Shown: positions 44,501 to 53,197, counted from the first letter of the stretch. The stretch is DNA of 64,000 nt from Methylotenera sp. (GCF_029946165.1 NZ_JAQSDZ010000010.1:62001-126000), one strand, 5' to 3'. Notes: generated from the sequence alone by a model not told the origin. Numbers and translations are program-made.

Positions 44501-45787
44501 CGGTGTGCTTTTTATGTACATGAAATCAGCGAGCTAGATGCGCCGACCAAAATACTTAAGCTGCAAGCGGCAGATTTTAGCGCAGTCAACCCCAATACTG
44601 GCGCAGCGCCTATTTTCCGCACCCGCCGTGATGCCGATATTACCACCGCTATTTACCGCCGCCAGCCGGTGCTGGTGGATAGACGCAACGAATCCAAAAC
44701 CAACGCACCTCTCAAAGTCTGGCCGGTGCGCTATTGCACTATGTTCCATATGACCAATGATTCACACCTGTTTAAGAAACGTGACGATTTAGAAAAACAA
44801 GGCTGGTACCCCGTAGGTGGCAACCATTGGAAAAACGGCGAGGCAGAGGCAGTGCCGCTGTATGTGGGGCGCATGGTCTACAACTATGACCATAGGGCAT
44901 CTCATGTCACAACGAATGAAGAAAACCTACATAACGCAGCGTTAAGTGCAAACCTTAGTGCCGAACAAAAAGCTGATATAGATAGTTACCCCACACCGCA
45001 GTATTGGGTAGCAACCAGCGATATAGCGAATGATGAACAACGTGAGTGGGCAATAGGTTTCCGTGATATTGCGCGTGCAACTGATATGCGCACGATGATT
45101 GCTGCGATTGTGCCAACAGTGGCTGCTGGTAACACTTTGCCATTAGTTTTATCAGATAATGTTGATTATGCGGAATGGGCGCCACTATTATTAGCCAACT
45201 TTAATAGTTTAGCTTTTGATTACATAGCACGACAAAAAACTCAATCTACACACTTAAACTGGTATATCGTCGAACAACTACCCCTCATTAAGCCCGAACA
45301 GTTCGGGGCTCTCCTTTCGCACCAAACCAAATCGCGGCAAACTATAGCGGACTTTATTCGTGGCGAAGTATTACATTTAAGCTACACCGCACACGACCTT
45401 GCGCCTTTTGCCCGCGACTTGGGCTATGTAAAAGATGGCAAAGTTGGCGCACCGTTTGTGTGGGATGAAACTGACAGGTTACACAGGCAATGCCGCTTAG
45501 ATGCGTTGTTCTTTAATCTGTACGGCATTCACCGTGATGATGCCAGCTATATGCTTGACCAGTTTCCTATTGTGCGTGAGCAAGACATCAAAGCCCACGG
45601 CCGCTATTTAACGCGCGATTTAATTTTAGCCTACATGAACGCGGTTGCCGCAGGTGACTTTACAACCGTCATTTCACTTGATGGCTTTAGCATTACGCCG
45701 CATGATATAGCGTTTGAAGAGCAGCTTGAGTTAGGTCGCGAGTTTATGCGAGATTATCGCGATACATTTAAGGCATTGGCTAAGTAA
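41537..45787 (+). CDS. Single-chain restriction-modification enzyme (Eco57I/type IIG-like, fused nuclease-methyltransferase)
   Basis: A 1416-residue protein. The N-terminal region (about 1-200) resembles the nuclease domain of HsdR/type IIG enzymes, with a PD-(D/E)xK-like pattern: D88 in VPDFLLF and E119-A-K121 in VLEAKKW. A helical connector follows. The adenine methyltransferase has motif X-like SGSYYTH (about 453-459), motif I D519-PAMGSGHF and catalytic NPPW at 828-831. The last 400 residues look like a target-recognition and C-terminal domain ending in RLDALFFNLYGI and YMLDQFPIVREQD, typical of this family. No separate hsdS, helicase or BREX/DISARM gene adjoins it. It directly abuts a Doc-family gene. 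The target sequence cannot be inferred. Confidence 0.85.
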   Translation: MEGKLFSQNFLTQGIVETKPWQTITASEFDTFKQSLENIFAPYDATSQLNEANTEAEIIVKILDLLGWQDLTQRQVQANSKGRQDVPDFLLFDTIESKQKALKETKADKQYLHGISVLEAKKWCRPLDRGDATDKLDSGTPSNQILRYLSSVEIASNRKITWGILTNGAVWRLYWQGARSRSEEFFDIDLSAALKIAGVDLSLFDSDPEHALKLFYCLFRREAFLPQNWDTEQRTFHQYAFNEARLYEEKVSTDLGSRVFKTIFPQLANALAQGDPEAALNSAQYLSELREATLILLYRLLFLFYAEDRNLLPVRDTRYDDYALRKIRTGIAERRDANDTFSASASRYWQHLGDLFRIISKGDTSIGMPAYNGGLFEETRAPILSRTRVPDSLFAPLLDDLSRRADLLRAWINYRDLSVQHLGGIYERLLEYSLQVEKGVIVARPASFARKTSGSYYTHDGLVKLIIKETVAPLIAEQLALFNAQITSWAKKPTINPTDWKLLDNLDPAAAILDLKICDPAMGSGHFLVSLVDYLADEILETIATAELEIAAQPWAKDITNAWASPLVARIKDIRSRILTAAHKANWTVTEAQLDDRHIVRRMILKRVVYGVDKNPMAVELAKVALWLHTFTVGAPLSFLDHHLRCGDSLFGGKVSDISQELGKFVGMFHQEDLARVERASATMEAIGNLTDIDIAEAHYSKALMETATEGLLPLHRTLDFLQAKRWAGNPVGKVKDTADWDELSMAQKYQRGWSQLLAQEFGENLLESVEFLAKRKGRLPTPREQQAHSIMQMALARAEQEHFLHWELAFPTVWQGGQGGFDAIIGNPPWDRMKLQEVEWFAERRPQIALASKAADRKKLITELQKTNDPLWQDYQHAQESAEIASKIARSCGDYPLLSGGDINLYSLFVERASWLVKPTGIVGLLTPSGIAADKGAAEFFSSLSKTGRLGVLFDFENRKTFFPDIHASFKFCALVFGGAQRQFEVARCAFYVHEISELDAPTKILKLQAADFSAVNPNTGAAPIFRTRRDADITTAIYRRQPVLVDRRNESKTNAPLKVWPVRYCTMFHMTNDSHLFKKRDDLEKQGWYPVGGNHWKNGEAEAVPLYVGRMVYNYDHRASHVTTNEENLHNAALSANLSAEQKADIDSYPTPQYWVATSDIANDEQREWAIGFRDIARATDMRTMIAAIVPTVAAGNTLPLVLSDNVDYAEWAPLLLANFNSLAFDYIARQKTQSTHLNWYIVEQLPLIKPEQFGALLSHQTKSRQTIADFIRGEVLHLSYTAHDLAPFARDLGYVKDGKVGAPFVWDETDRLHRQCRLDALFFNLYGIHRDDASYMLDQFPIVREQDIKAHGRYLTRDLILAYMNAVAAGDFTTVISLDGFSITPHDIAFEEQLELGREFMRDYRDTFKALAK

Positions 45788-46186
45788 GTGGCGGTGCAAA
45801 AGGCTTGGCGCTGGGTTGATAAAAACCTGTTACTTTTATTGCACGATGAAAGTTTAGCCGAGCATGGCGGTGATTCTGGTTTGCGTGATGAAGGTTTGTT
45901 AGATTCAGCACTAGCACGGCCTGTTAATTTAGCCGCTTATGAAGCGCCTGATTATGCAGCTTTAGCGGCATCTTATTGTGTGGCGCTTGCTAAAAATCAC
46001 CCTTTTATAGATGGCAATAAGCGTGCTGCATTATTGGCTTTGGGTCTGTTTTTGTTATTAAATGGCAAAAAATTAACAGCAACTCAAGCCGATGCAACGT
46101 TAACTGTGCTGAGTGTGGCAAGTAGCGAGATGAGCGAGGACGCACTAGGTGAGTGGGTACGCAAGTACTCAAAAGATAAAGTCTAA
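45788..46186 (+). CDS. Death-on-curing (Doc/Fic family) toxin-like protein
   Basis: A 132-residue Fic-domain protein of the Doc subfamily. The active-site motif is H71-PFIDGNKR79, matching the Doc HxFx(D/N)xNKR pattern, and the N-terminal HDESLAEHGGDSGLRDEGLLDSALARP is the other Doc hallmark. Phage P1 Doc phosphorylates EF-Tu; the activity here is inferred from the family. The GTG start is the codon immediately after the RM enzyme's TAA, so the two are likely translationally coupled. No Phd-like antitoxin is visible upstream or downstream, which is unusual for Doc. Confidence 0.88.
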   Translation: MAVQKAWRWVDKNLLLLLHDESLAEHGGDSGLRDEGLLDSALARPVNLAAYEAPDYAALAASYCVALAKNHPFIDGNKRAALLALGLFLLLNGKKLTATQADATLTVLSVASSEMSEDALGEWVRKYSKDKV

Positions 46187-46234
46187 ATTCTCTAAAATTC
46201 AAATAGTCAAATACAAACCTAATTAGAAATTACT

Positions 46235-47140
46235 ATGATTAACCATTTACCAGCAAACCATTCCAACAACTTCATCAAGCTACGCAATAGCCTGATTAGC
46301 GCCACGGGCAAAGCTATTGGCGATTACAACATGATAGAAGAAGGCGATACCGTGTTGGTGTGCATGAGCGGCGGCAAGGATTCTCACGCCATGTTAATGA
46401 TATTGCTAGCGTTGCAAGAGCGTGCGCCGATTAACTTCAAACTTATTGCCATGAATTTGGACCAAAAACAGCCAGGCTTCCCTGCTGATATTCTGCCGGC
46501 TTATTTTGAAAAGCTTGGCATTGATTACCGCATTGTTGAAGCTGATACTTATTCAATTGTTAAAGAGAAGATTCCTGAAGGTGCAACGACTTGTAGTTTA
46601 TGTTCTCGTCTACGCCGCGGCATTATTTATACCACGGCCAAAAAACTAGGCGCCAATAAAATTGCGCTTGGGCATCACCGTGATGACATTGTAGAAACAA
46701 TGTTTTTAAATATGTTCTTTGGCGCAAAGTTAAAAGCCATGCCACCTAAGCTTTCAACCAATGATAAACAAAATATCGTGATTCGACCATTGGCATATTG
46801 CAGTGAAAAAGATATTGCCAGCTATGCGCGCCAAATGGAGTTTCCTATCATTCCGTGTGACTTATGCGGTAGCCAAGAAAATTTACAGCGCCAAAAGGTA
46901 AAAGATATGTTGCAAGCTTGGGAGCGCGAACAACCAGGCCGTATCAATAATATTTTCCGCGCGATTGGCAATGTTGAGCCGTCACATCTGGCAGATTTTA
47001 ATTTATACGACTTCAAAGGCTTGAGCCAAGCCAAGCCAGAAGATGAAGATCCACTTTTTGGCGACATTGCTAAAGAAAGTGAAGCGCTAAGCTTAAATAG
47101 CAGTGATGGCACACGAATCGAATTTATTCGAAACACATAA
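46235..47140 (+). CDS. ttcA: tRNA 2-thiocytidine biosynthesis protein TtcA
   Basis: Thiolates C32 of certain tRNAs, using ATP and an Fe-S cluster. It has 301 residues. The PP-loop is S45-GGKDS50; the cluster-binding cysteines include CSLC (C120, C123) and a later CDLC. The C-terminal 40 residues are less conserved. It lies 48 bases past the Doc gene. Confidence 0.95.
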   Translation: MINHLPANHSNNFIKLRNSLISATGKAIGDYNMIEEGDTVLVCMSGGKDSHAMLMILLALQERAPINFKLIAMNLDQKQPGFPADILPAYFEKLGIDYRIVEADTYSIVKEKIPEGATTCSLCSRLRRGIIYTTAKKLGANKIALGHHRDDIVETMFLNMFFGAKLKAMPPKLSTNDKQNIVIRPLAYCSEKDIASYARQMEFPIIPCDLCGSQENLQRQKVKDMLQAWEREQPGRINNIFRAIGNVEPSHLADFNLYDFKGLSQAKPEDEDPLFGDIAKESEALSLNSSDGTRIEFIRNT

Positions 47141-47279
47141 TGTTACAAATTATTCGATAAATTTGCGTAGTATGTGCGTAAGTTGTTGTCTTATAGCCAT
47201 TTACCTTGCTATTATCCGAGTTGTTAGCTTAGCAATTCTATAATTTAGCCCATTTAATCACTCATTCTTCTAGGCATGC

Positions 47280-49889
47280 ATGTCCAAACTGTTAATTGTT
47301 GAATCTCCTTCTAAAGCAAAAACGCTCAAGAAATATCTTGGAAGCGACTTTGAAGTGCTTGCCTCCTACGGACACGTGCGTGACTTGATTCCGAAAAATG
47401 GTGCGGTTGATACTGCTAATGACTTCGCTATGAAGTACGACATCATCGAGCGCAATAGCAAGCATGTGGACGCAATTGCCAAGGCTGTGAAAAGTGCTGA
47501 TAGCATCTATCTCGCAACCGATCCGGACCGCGAAGGTGAAGCCATTTCATGGCATATTGCCGAGATTTTAAAGTCTAAGAATTTACTCAAAAATAAAATC
47601 ATGAAGCGTGTGGTGTTTCATGAAATCACTAAAAGCGCAGTTGAACACGCAATTGCCGAGCCACGCGACATTTCCATGCCAATGGTGAATGCGCAGCAAG
47701 CGCGTCGCGCTTTAGATTATTTAGTCGGCTTTAATTTATCACCCCTATTGTGGAAAAAAATCCGCCGCGGATTATCTGCAGGACGTGTACAAAGTCCTGC
47801 ACTGCGCTTAATTGTTGAGCGTGAGCTTGAAATTGAAGCGTTTAAGTCACAAGAATACTGGTCTATTCATTTAGACGCTTTAAAACATAGCCATGGCTTC
47901 AGCGCAAAACTAATACAACTCAACAATCAAAAAGTTGAGCAATTCACGGTCATCAACCATGACCAGCACTCTGACATTGTAGGCAAATTATTACTCGCCA
48001 GCGCAGGTAAAACCACCGTATCACGCGTTGAGAAAAAACAACGCAGTCGCAGTCCCGCTGCGCCTTTTACAACCTCTACCTTACAACAAGAAGCCGTGCG
48101 TAAATTAAGCTTTACCACTTCACGAGCCATGCGCGTGGCACAGCAGTTGTATGAAGGTATGGATGTAGGTAGTGGTACCGTCGGTTTGATTACTTATATG
48201 CGTACCGACTCATTCAGCATTGCGGCTGAGGCAATTGCGCAGATTCGTGATTACGTGAAAAAGAATTTCGATGCAGAATATTTGCCAAAAGCTGCGATTC
48301 AATACAAAACCAAATCAAAAAGTGCGCAAGAAGCTCATGAGGCGATTCGCCCAACCGACATCAGCCGCACGCCTGCGAGCGTTCGTCAATACTTAACGGA
48401 TGAACAATTTAAACTGTATGAAATGATTTGGAAGCGCGCCCTAGCTTGTCAAATGGCACCTGCTAAATTTGATGCAGTTAGCGTAGATTTAAGCGTAGGC
48501 TCTGATGCCAACTTGTTCCGTGCCTCTGGTCAAACCCTCGTATTCCCAGGCTTTATCGCGGTTTATATGGAAGGCACAGATGATGAGGAAGAAGAAGGCG
48601 AAAGTAAACTACCGCATCTTGAAACTGGCGAAGTACTAACGGTTGAAAAAATATACGGCGATCAACACTTTACAGAACCGCCACCACGTTATGGTGAGGC
48701 AAGCTTAGTCAAGATTCTCGAAGAATACGGCATTGGCCGCCCTTCTACTTACGCCAGCATCATTAGTACATTGCAAGACCGCGAATATGTTTTGTTAGAT
48801 AAAAAACGTTTTACGCCGACCGATGTTGGACGTGTGGTGAATAAGTTTCTAACCGAACATTTTACCAAATATGTAGATTACGACTTCACAGCTAACCTCG
48901 AAGATGCGCTTGATAGCGTTGCTGAAGGTGAGCGTGAGTGGTTACCGCTCATGGCAGAGTTTTGGCAAGGCTTCAACCAACAATTACTAAGTAAAGCCGA
49001 TGTAGAGCGCCCAGGTAATGAGTTAATTGATGAAGCTTGTCCTAAGTGTGGCAAACCCCTACAAAAACAACTCAGCCGTTTTGGCACATTTATTGGTTGT
49101 ACAGGCTATAACGATGAGCCTAAATGTGATTACAAACGCAGCTTAAATGGCGCAGCACAAGTGGGTAGTGACCCAGTTATCATTGGTAATGATGATGAAT
49201 CTGGTAAAGAAATTATGCTGATGAATGGTCCTTACGGTCCTTATTTACAACTTGGTTTAGCCATTGAAGGTGACAAAAAGAAACCAAAACGTGTCAGTGT
49301 ACCTAAAGAAATTTCATTGGCGGATATGAATTTAGAAACCGCGAAAATGGTACTTTCTTTACCACGCGATCTTGGCTTGCATCCAGTAACTAATAAAAAA
49401 ATTGTGGCGAACATTGGCCGTTTTGGTCCTTATGTAAATCATGATGCTAAATTTAAATCGATCCCGAAAACAGACAGTGTATTCACCATTGATTTAGACG
49501 GCGCAGTTGCTTTATTAGCAGCGGCTCACACTGGCCCAGCGCCATTGGCCACATTAGGTAACCATCCGACTGAAGATGGTCAAATTGAAGTGTTTGCAGG
49601 TCGCTACGGGCCTTATGTGCAGCACGGCAAGATTCGTGCAACTCTGCCAAAAAGTGTAGAGCCTGAATCGCTGACTTTGGATGAAGCTTTGGAGTTGTTG
49701 ATGGCTAAAGCGCAAAAAGAAGCACCTGCTAAAAAGGCAGCGACGAAGAAGGCCGTTGTAAAAAAACCAGTAGCTAAAAAAGCTCCAGCCAAGAAACCTA
49801 CAGCAGCTAAAAAGCCAGCGGCAGCTAAGACCGCTGCAAAAAAACCTGCTGCCAAAAAGGCGGCTACTAACAAAGCTACTGTTCAATAA
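47280..49889 (+). CDS. topA: DNA topoisomerase I with Lys/Ala-rich C-terminal tail
   Basis: Type IA topoisomerase that relaxes negative supercoils. It has 869 residues: a Toprim domain at the N-terminus (LLIVESPSKAKTLKKYLG, then LATDPDREGEAISWH), and active-site Y306 in GLITYMRTDSFS. A single complete C4 zinc finger (CPKCG...CTGYNDEPKC) is followed by repeated GPYGPYLQLG/GRFGPYVNH/GRYGPYVQHG modules. The last 50 residues are a histone-H1-like Lys-Ala-Pro repeat, a basic DNA-binding tail also seen in other bacterial topoisomerases. Confidence 0.96.
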   Translation: MSKLLIVESPSKAKTLKKYLGSDFEVLASYGHVRDLIPKNGAVDTANDFAMKYDIIERNSKHVDAIAKAVKSADSIYLATDPDREGEAISWHIAEILKSKNLLKNKIMKRVVFHEITKSAVEHAIAEPRDISMPMVNAQQARRALDYLVGFNLSPLLWKKIRRGLSAGRVQSPALRLIVERELEIEAFKSQEYWSIHLDALKHSHGFSAKLIQLNNQKVEQFTVINHDQHSDIVGKLLLASAGKTTVSRVEKKQRSRSPAAPFTTSTLQQEAVRKLSFTTSRAMRVAQQLYEGMDVGSGTVGLITYMRTDSFSIAAEAIAQIRDYVKKNFDAEYLPKAAIQYKTKSKSAQEAHEAIRPTDISRTPASVRQYLTDEQFKLYEMIWKRALACQMAPAKFDAVSVDLSVGSDANLFRASGQTLVFPGFIAVYMEGTDDEEEEGESKLPHLETGEVLTVEKIYGDQHFTEPPPRYGEASLVKILEEYGIGRPSTYASIISTLQDREYVLLDKKRFTPTDVGRVVNKFLTEHFTKYVDYDFTANLEDALDSVAEGEREWLPLMAEFWQGFNQQLLSKADVERPGNELIDEACPKCGKPLQKQLSRFGTFIGCTGYNDEPKCDYKRSLNGAAQVGSDPVIIGNDDESGKEIMLMNGPYGPYLQLGLAIEGDKKKPKRVSVPKEISLADMNLETAKMVLSLPRDLGLHPVTNKKIVANIGRFGPYVNHDAKFKSIPKTDSVFTIDLDGAVALLAAAHTGPAPLATLGNHPTEDGQIEVFAGRYGPYVQHGKIRATLPKSVEPESLTLDEALELLMAKAQKEAPAKKAATKKAVVKKPVAKKAPAKKPTAAKKPAAAKTAAKKPAAKKAATNKATVQ

Positions 49890-49915
49890 TATATAAATTC
49901 AGAAAATTAAATTTA

Positions 49916-49957
49916 CGATAATAAAAAAGCGGCCTTCCAGCCGCTTTTTTATTATCG
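49916..49957. terminator. Bidirectional terminator between topA and pbpG
   Basis: A perfect 18-bp stem (arms 49916-49933 and 49940-49957) with core AAAAAAGCGGC/GCCGCTTTTTT and a 6-base loop. T-runs lie within the arms for both directions. It serves the convergent topA and pbpG genes; its outer half is unusually long and AT-rich. Confidence 0.93.
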
Positions 49958-49971
49958 TATCAACTCCATAT

Positions 49972-50994
49972 TTAACCGCTAACATTCTCGCCCAATGAGG
50001 CAGCATCATTATATTCTATCCATTTACGAATTCTATTAGCATCGCCAATACGTGTCTGTTTACCTGCTGAATCTAATAATACAATAATCATAGGTTGACC
50101 AGAAATTTCCGCTTGCATTACTAAACAACGCCCAGCTTCATTAATAAAGCCAGTTTTAGATAACCCAATCACCCAATCACTGCCGCGTACTAAGGAGTTT
50201 GTATTCACAAAGTTGAGTGGATTTCCACGTCCAAACAATGTGATTTCTTGTGAAGCAGTAGTAGTTACTTGGCGAATTTCAGGATAGTGATAAGCGGCAT
50301 TGACCATTTTCACCAAATCTTCTGCTGTTGAAACATTATTACTATCTAAACCAGTAGCATCGAAAAAGTGTGTTGATGTCATGCCTAACATTTCAGATTT
50401 ACGATTCATCGCAGCCAAAAATGCACCGATACCACCTGGATAATTACGCGCTAGGGCAGAAGCTGCACGATTCTCTGAGGACATAAGTGCCAATTGTAAA
50501 AGCTCGCCGCGTGTAAGCTGTGTACCTATATTCAATCTAGAGTGTGTGCGTTTTAGATAGTCTACATCCTCATCACCAATAAATAACAAATCATCCATCG
50601 GTAAAAGTGCATCTAATACCACCATCGCCGTCATCAATTTAGTGACAGAAGCGATTGGCGTTAATTGATTGGTATTCTTAGCGTAAATGATTTCACCAGT
50701 GAGTTGATTAATCACTAGGGCTTTAGTTGAGGCTAACTCTAATGGCCCGCTTCCATCGTAAGCGCGGGGCACTACCATGTTTACTTTTTGAACATGCACT
50801 CGTGATTTCTTAACACTATGAGCACTGCCCCTCAACTTATACTTTGCAAGATCGTAACTACCTGCTTTATTTTTTTGATTCTTTGTATGCGACACCTTAA
50901 CCGTTTGTTTTTGTGATTTTTTAGCAGCGGCATACGTAAGCATGGGCGACAAGCTTAGCGTTAAGGTGATATAAAGTAATATGAGTTTGCGCAT
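49972..50994 (-). CDS. pbpG: D-alanyl-D-alanine endopeptidase (penicillin-binding protein 7 type)
   Basis: A low-molecular-mass penicillin-binding protein of the S11 family, which trims peptidoglycan cross-links. It has 340 residues with a signal peptide (to about residue 23), a basic linker of about 50 residues, and the three active-site motifs S116-VTK119, S173-E-N175 and K280-T-G282. No C-terminal amphipathic anchor of the DacA type is obvious, which favours PbpG over DacA/DacC. Confidence 0.9.
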   Translation of the reverse strand: MRKLILLYITLTLSLSPMLTYAAAKKSQKQTVKVSHTKNQKNKAGSYDLAKYKLRGSAHSVKKSRVHVQKVNMVVPRAYDGSGPLELASTKALVINQLTGEIIYAKNTNQLTPIASVTKLMTAMVVLDALLPMDDLLFIGDEDVDYLKRTHSRLNIGTQLTRGELLQLALMSSENRAASALARNYPGGIGAFLAAMNRKSEMLGMTSTHFFDATGLDSNNVSTAEDLVKMVNAAYHYPEIRQVTTTASQEITLFGRGNPLNFVNTNSLVRGSDWVIGLSKTGFINEAGRCLVMQAEISGQPMIIVLLDSAGKQTRIGDANRIRKWIEYNDAASLGENVSG

Positions 50995-51120
50995 AATTAG
51001 TTTCTTTTACGTCATAGAGTTACGAGATTAGTCTATATAAAAACCTTAACTTTGTCATTAAAAATGTTTTATCTTTAATAGTACTCATTTTTAATGTTTT
51101 ATTATGCATTCAAATTGTTT

Positions 51121-51148
51121 TTCACAATTCGATTATTAGCAATATAAT
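51121..51148 (+). promoter_or_regulatory. Sigma-70 promoter of the gcvH-like gene
   Basis: A -35 box TTCACA (51121-51126, five of six consensus bases), a 16-bp spacer and a perfect -10 box TATAAT (51143-51148). The predicted transcript starts near 51155, leaving a leader of about 38 bases. An imperfect stem (ATTAAAAATG at 51057-51066, CATTTTTAAT at 51086-51095) lies further upstream. No glycine-riboswitch-like sequence is seen. Confidence 0.6.
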
Positions 51149-51192
51149 CACATGCTTATTCAACATCAAGCAATTAATTTTAGAGCACCAAA

Positions 51193-51579
51193 ATGCATAT
51201 ACCTCAGAACTTTCTATATAGCACCGAACATTTATGGACAAAAGCCTCGGCTGACGGTACATGGGAGGCTGGCATTACAGATTATGCACAGGATTTACTT
51301 GGCGACATTGTGTTCATAGAAGCTCCTGCAGTTGGCTCCAAACTTGTGACTGGTCAACCTTGTGGTATAGTCGAATCAGTAAAAACAGGCTCAGATTTAC
51401 ATGCCCTTGTTGATGGGAACGTAATTGAAATTAATCAAGAGTTAATCAACTCACCAGAATTAATTAATGAAAAACCCTATCAAGCTTGGATATTTAAATA
51501 TAAACCGACCAACGATGATGTGAGTAAAACGCTATTATCTCCCGAGGCTTACAAAACTTTACTTGACGGCGTAGCCTAA
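51193..51579 (+). CDS. gcvH: Glycine cleavage H-like lipoyl protein (solitary)
   Basis: A lipoyl-carrier protein, 128 residues. The lipoylated lysine lies in VESVKTGSDLHA, near residue 63. The core matches the GcvH family (TEHLWTKASADGTWEAGITDYAQDLLGDIVFIE), but residues after the lipoyl lysine (KTGSDLHA) depart from the usual KAASD. No gcvT or gcvP gene is adjacent. It may serve the glycine cleavage system from a distance or be a specialised H-like carrier. It converges with the coiled-coil gene at a 31-base gap. Confidence 0.85.
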   Translation: MHIPQNFLYSTEHLWTKASADGTWEAGITDYAQDLLGDIVFIEAPAVGSKLVTGQPCGIVESVKTGSDLHALVDGNVIEINQELINSPELINEKPYQAWIFKYKPTNDDVSKTLLSPEAYKTLLDGVA

Positions 51580-51610
51580 GTTGATTTGATTAATGCATGT
51601 CAGCAAAAGT

Positions 51611-53197
51611 TCATTTACTGAAAATTAGACGTACGGAATCTAATAGTTTTTCGATTTCTAACTTAATATTTTCACTGACCTGTTGCTGAATTCTTGGCAC
51701 TTCAACGCTGAGTATTTCTTGAACCTTATTGGCTAGCACTAGTTCGACTTCAGGTAACTCCGCATCCAAGGTGTGCTTAAATTTAAGCTTGCTAACATCC
51801 GCTATCTCATCCAAATCTTGTTTTAAACTTGTAGTTAACTCACTTGTTAACCCTTGATATAGCGCTGGGAAAGCTTCGCTGACTTCTTGGTCTAATTGCT
51901 GTTTAGACTTGAGTTGCAATGCATCCAAATATATCGTTAGCTCCGTGTGCGATTGTGCGGTCAGACCTTGATAAATTGCAGACAAATCCCGCGCTAGATT
52001 ATTCTGATGGTCGGTTAAAATATCTTCATGAAGCCGAGTTATTTTATCTTGTAATGCATGGCTGGCATCTTCTACTGTTTTGGTTTCGATGCCAGATAAA
52101 GTAAGTTGCAATTTTTCTGTCATTGACTCTTGCAACACAGGCAAGGCACTAATGAGTTTAGTTTGCACCTCAGCAATACTGAGCGCTTGCATTTGCACTA
52201 GTGCACTTTCGAAATCAGTTTTCACATTAGTAACTGCCTGAGACACATGTTCTATTGTTGCAGCCTCCAAACTTTTTAAAGTTTCTTCCACTTGATTGGT
52301 CAGCCCCTGTTCCATGACAGGCAATAATGATGCAAGTTTAGATTGCACCTCCACGATCCCCTCTGCATGCATCTGCCCTAATGCGCTGGTTAAATCAGAT
52401 TTAGCTAAGTTAATACTTGCTTGCAATACTTGGGTAGCGCTTTCAAGTGCATTACTCTCTATATGAGCTAAATTTGTTTCAAATTGTTTGGTAGCCGCCT
52501 GCTCTAACAAGGGCATTGCTTGGTTAAGACTGGTTTGGACTTCATCTAACCCCCTAGCCTGCATTGCACTTAAAGTATTAACTAAGTCCGCTTTAATAAT
52601 ATCTGCATTTGCATGCATCATTTTTGGAATTTCGGTGGCTAAATCAGCTCTCACTTTATCCACATAAACGGCACTATTTTCCATTACAGCCAGCTGCGCA
52701 TTTGCCACGGCGCGGTTAACCTCTATTGCTACCGTTTCTCTAATTTGCTCAATCGAAGTTTGTTGCGCCTGATTAATGGTCGTATGAATAGTATCCATTA
52801 AACTAGCATGGTTGGCGTGTTGCGAAGTATTTAGCTCTTCGTGGATATGCTGTATTAATCTAGCACTTGCCAATTCTTGAGCCGCGTTAGATTTATCGTC
52901 TAAACGCTGCGATTGCACTTCATACTGTTCTTTAAGTGCTTCAGCAAGAAAAATCTGCCCAGCCTTTTGCACCTCTGCAGATTCATTCAGCAAGCTATCG
53001 TGCATGCGCTTTTCAAACTTATCCAAGACAGAGTTCATAACAGCGTTTTCAATTTCCTCTTCAAGCTGCAACTTTAATTGCGGCTTAATTTGGGCTGTCA
53101 ACTCTGCAATCAAGTCTGCAGTGATGTTGATTGATTTAATAGATTGCGCGGACCTAACGTGCACTTCTGTTAATAAGGGAATATCATCTTCTTGCAT
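51611..53197 (-). CDS. Coiled-coil protein with three tandem 60-64-residue repeats, function unknown
   Basis: A 528-residue protein that I do not recognise. The composition is dominated by Ala, Leu, Glu, Gln, Ser and Thr with almost no Gly, Pro or Cys, suggesting continuous helix; there is no signal peptide or membrane helix. Residues about 202-265, 266-325 and 326-389 repeat a pattern: K-(A/S/T)-D-(L/F)-x-x-x-L-x-x-M-(Q/H)-A, then EVQ(T/S)(S/K)L, then PL/PVLEQ-like and TL-x-x-IE blocks; the EVQ triplets fall at residues 219, 283 and 343. A more degenerate unit follows. It opens MQEDDIPLLTEV, a motif I recall from proteins beside holC in other betaproteobacteria. It is last in pepA-holC-this gene, 53 bases after holC. 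Confidence 0.8.
   Translation of the reverse strand: MQEDDIPLLTEVHVRSAQSIKSINITADLIAELTAQIKPQLKLQLEEEIENAVMNSVLDKFEKRMHDSLLNESAEVQKAGQIFLAEALKEQYEVQSQRLDDKSNAAQELASARLIQHIHEELNTSQHANHASLMDTIHTTINQAQQTSIEQIRETVAIEVNRAVANAQLAVMENSAVYVDKVRADLATEIPKMMHANADIIKADLVNTLSAMQARGLDEVQTSLNQAMPLLEQAATKQFETNLAHIESNALESATQVLQASINLAKSDLTSALGQMHAEGIVEVQSKLASLLPVMEQGLTNQVEETLKSLEAATIEHVSQAVTNVKTDFESALVQMQALSIAEVQTKLISALPVLQESMTEKLQLTLSGIETKTVEDASHALQDKITRLHEDILTDHQNNLARDLSAIYQGLTAQSHTELTIYLDALQLKSKQQLDQEVSEAFPALYQGLTSELTTSLKQDLDEIADVSKLKFKHTLDAELPEVELVLANKVQEILSVEVPRIQQQVSENIKLEIEKLLDSVRLIFSK

Noticed and set aside
41537-45787. BREX PglX or a DISARM methylase.
   Set aside because: No other BREX or DISARM genes lie beside it, the N-terminal nuclease-like domain and NPPW motif fit a stand-alone RM enzyme, and the only partner is Doc.
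51057-51095. An AT-rich inverted repeat upstream of gcvH, considered as an operator or riboswitch.
   Set aside because: Only 10 bp of A/T-dominated pairing with a long loop, and no glycine-riboswitch sequence elements.
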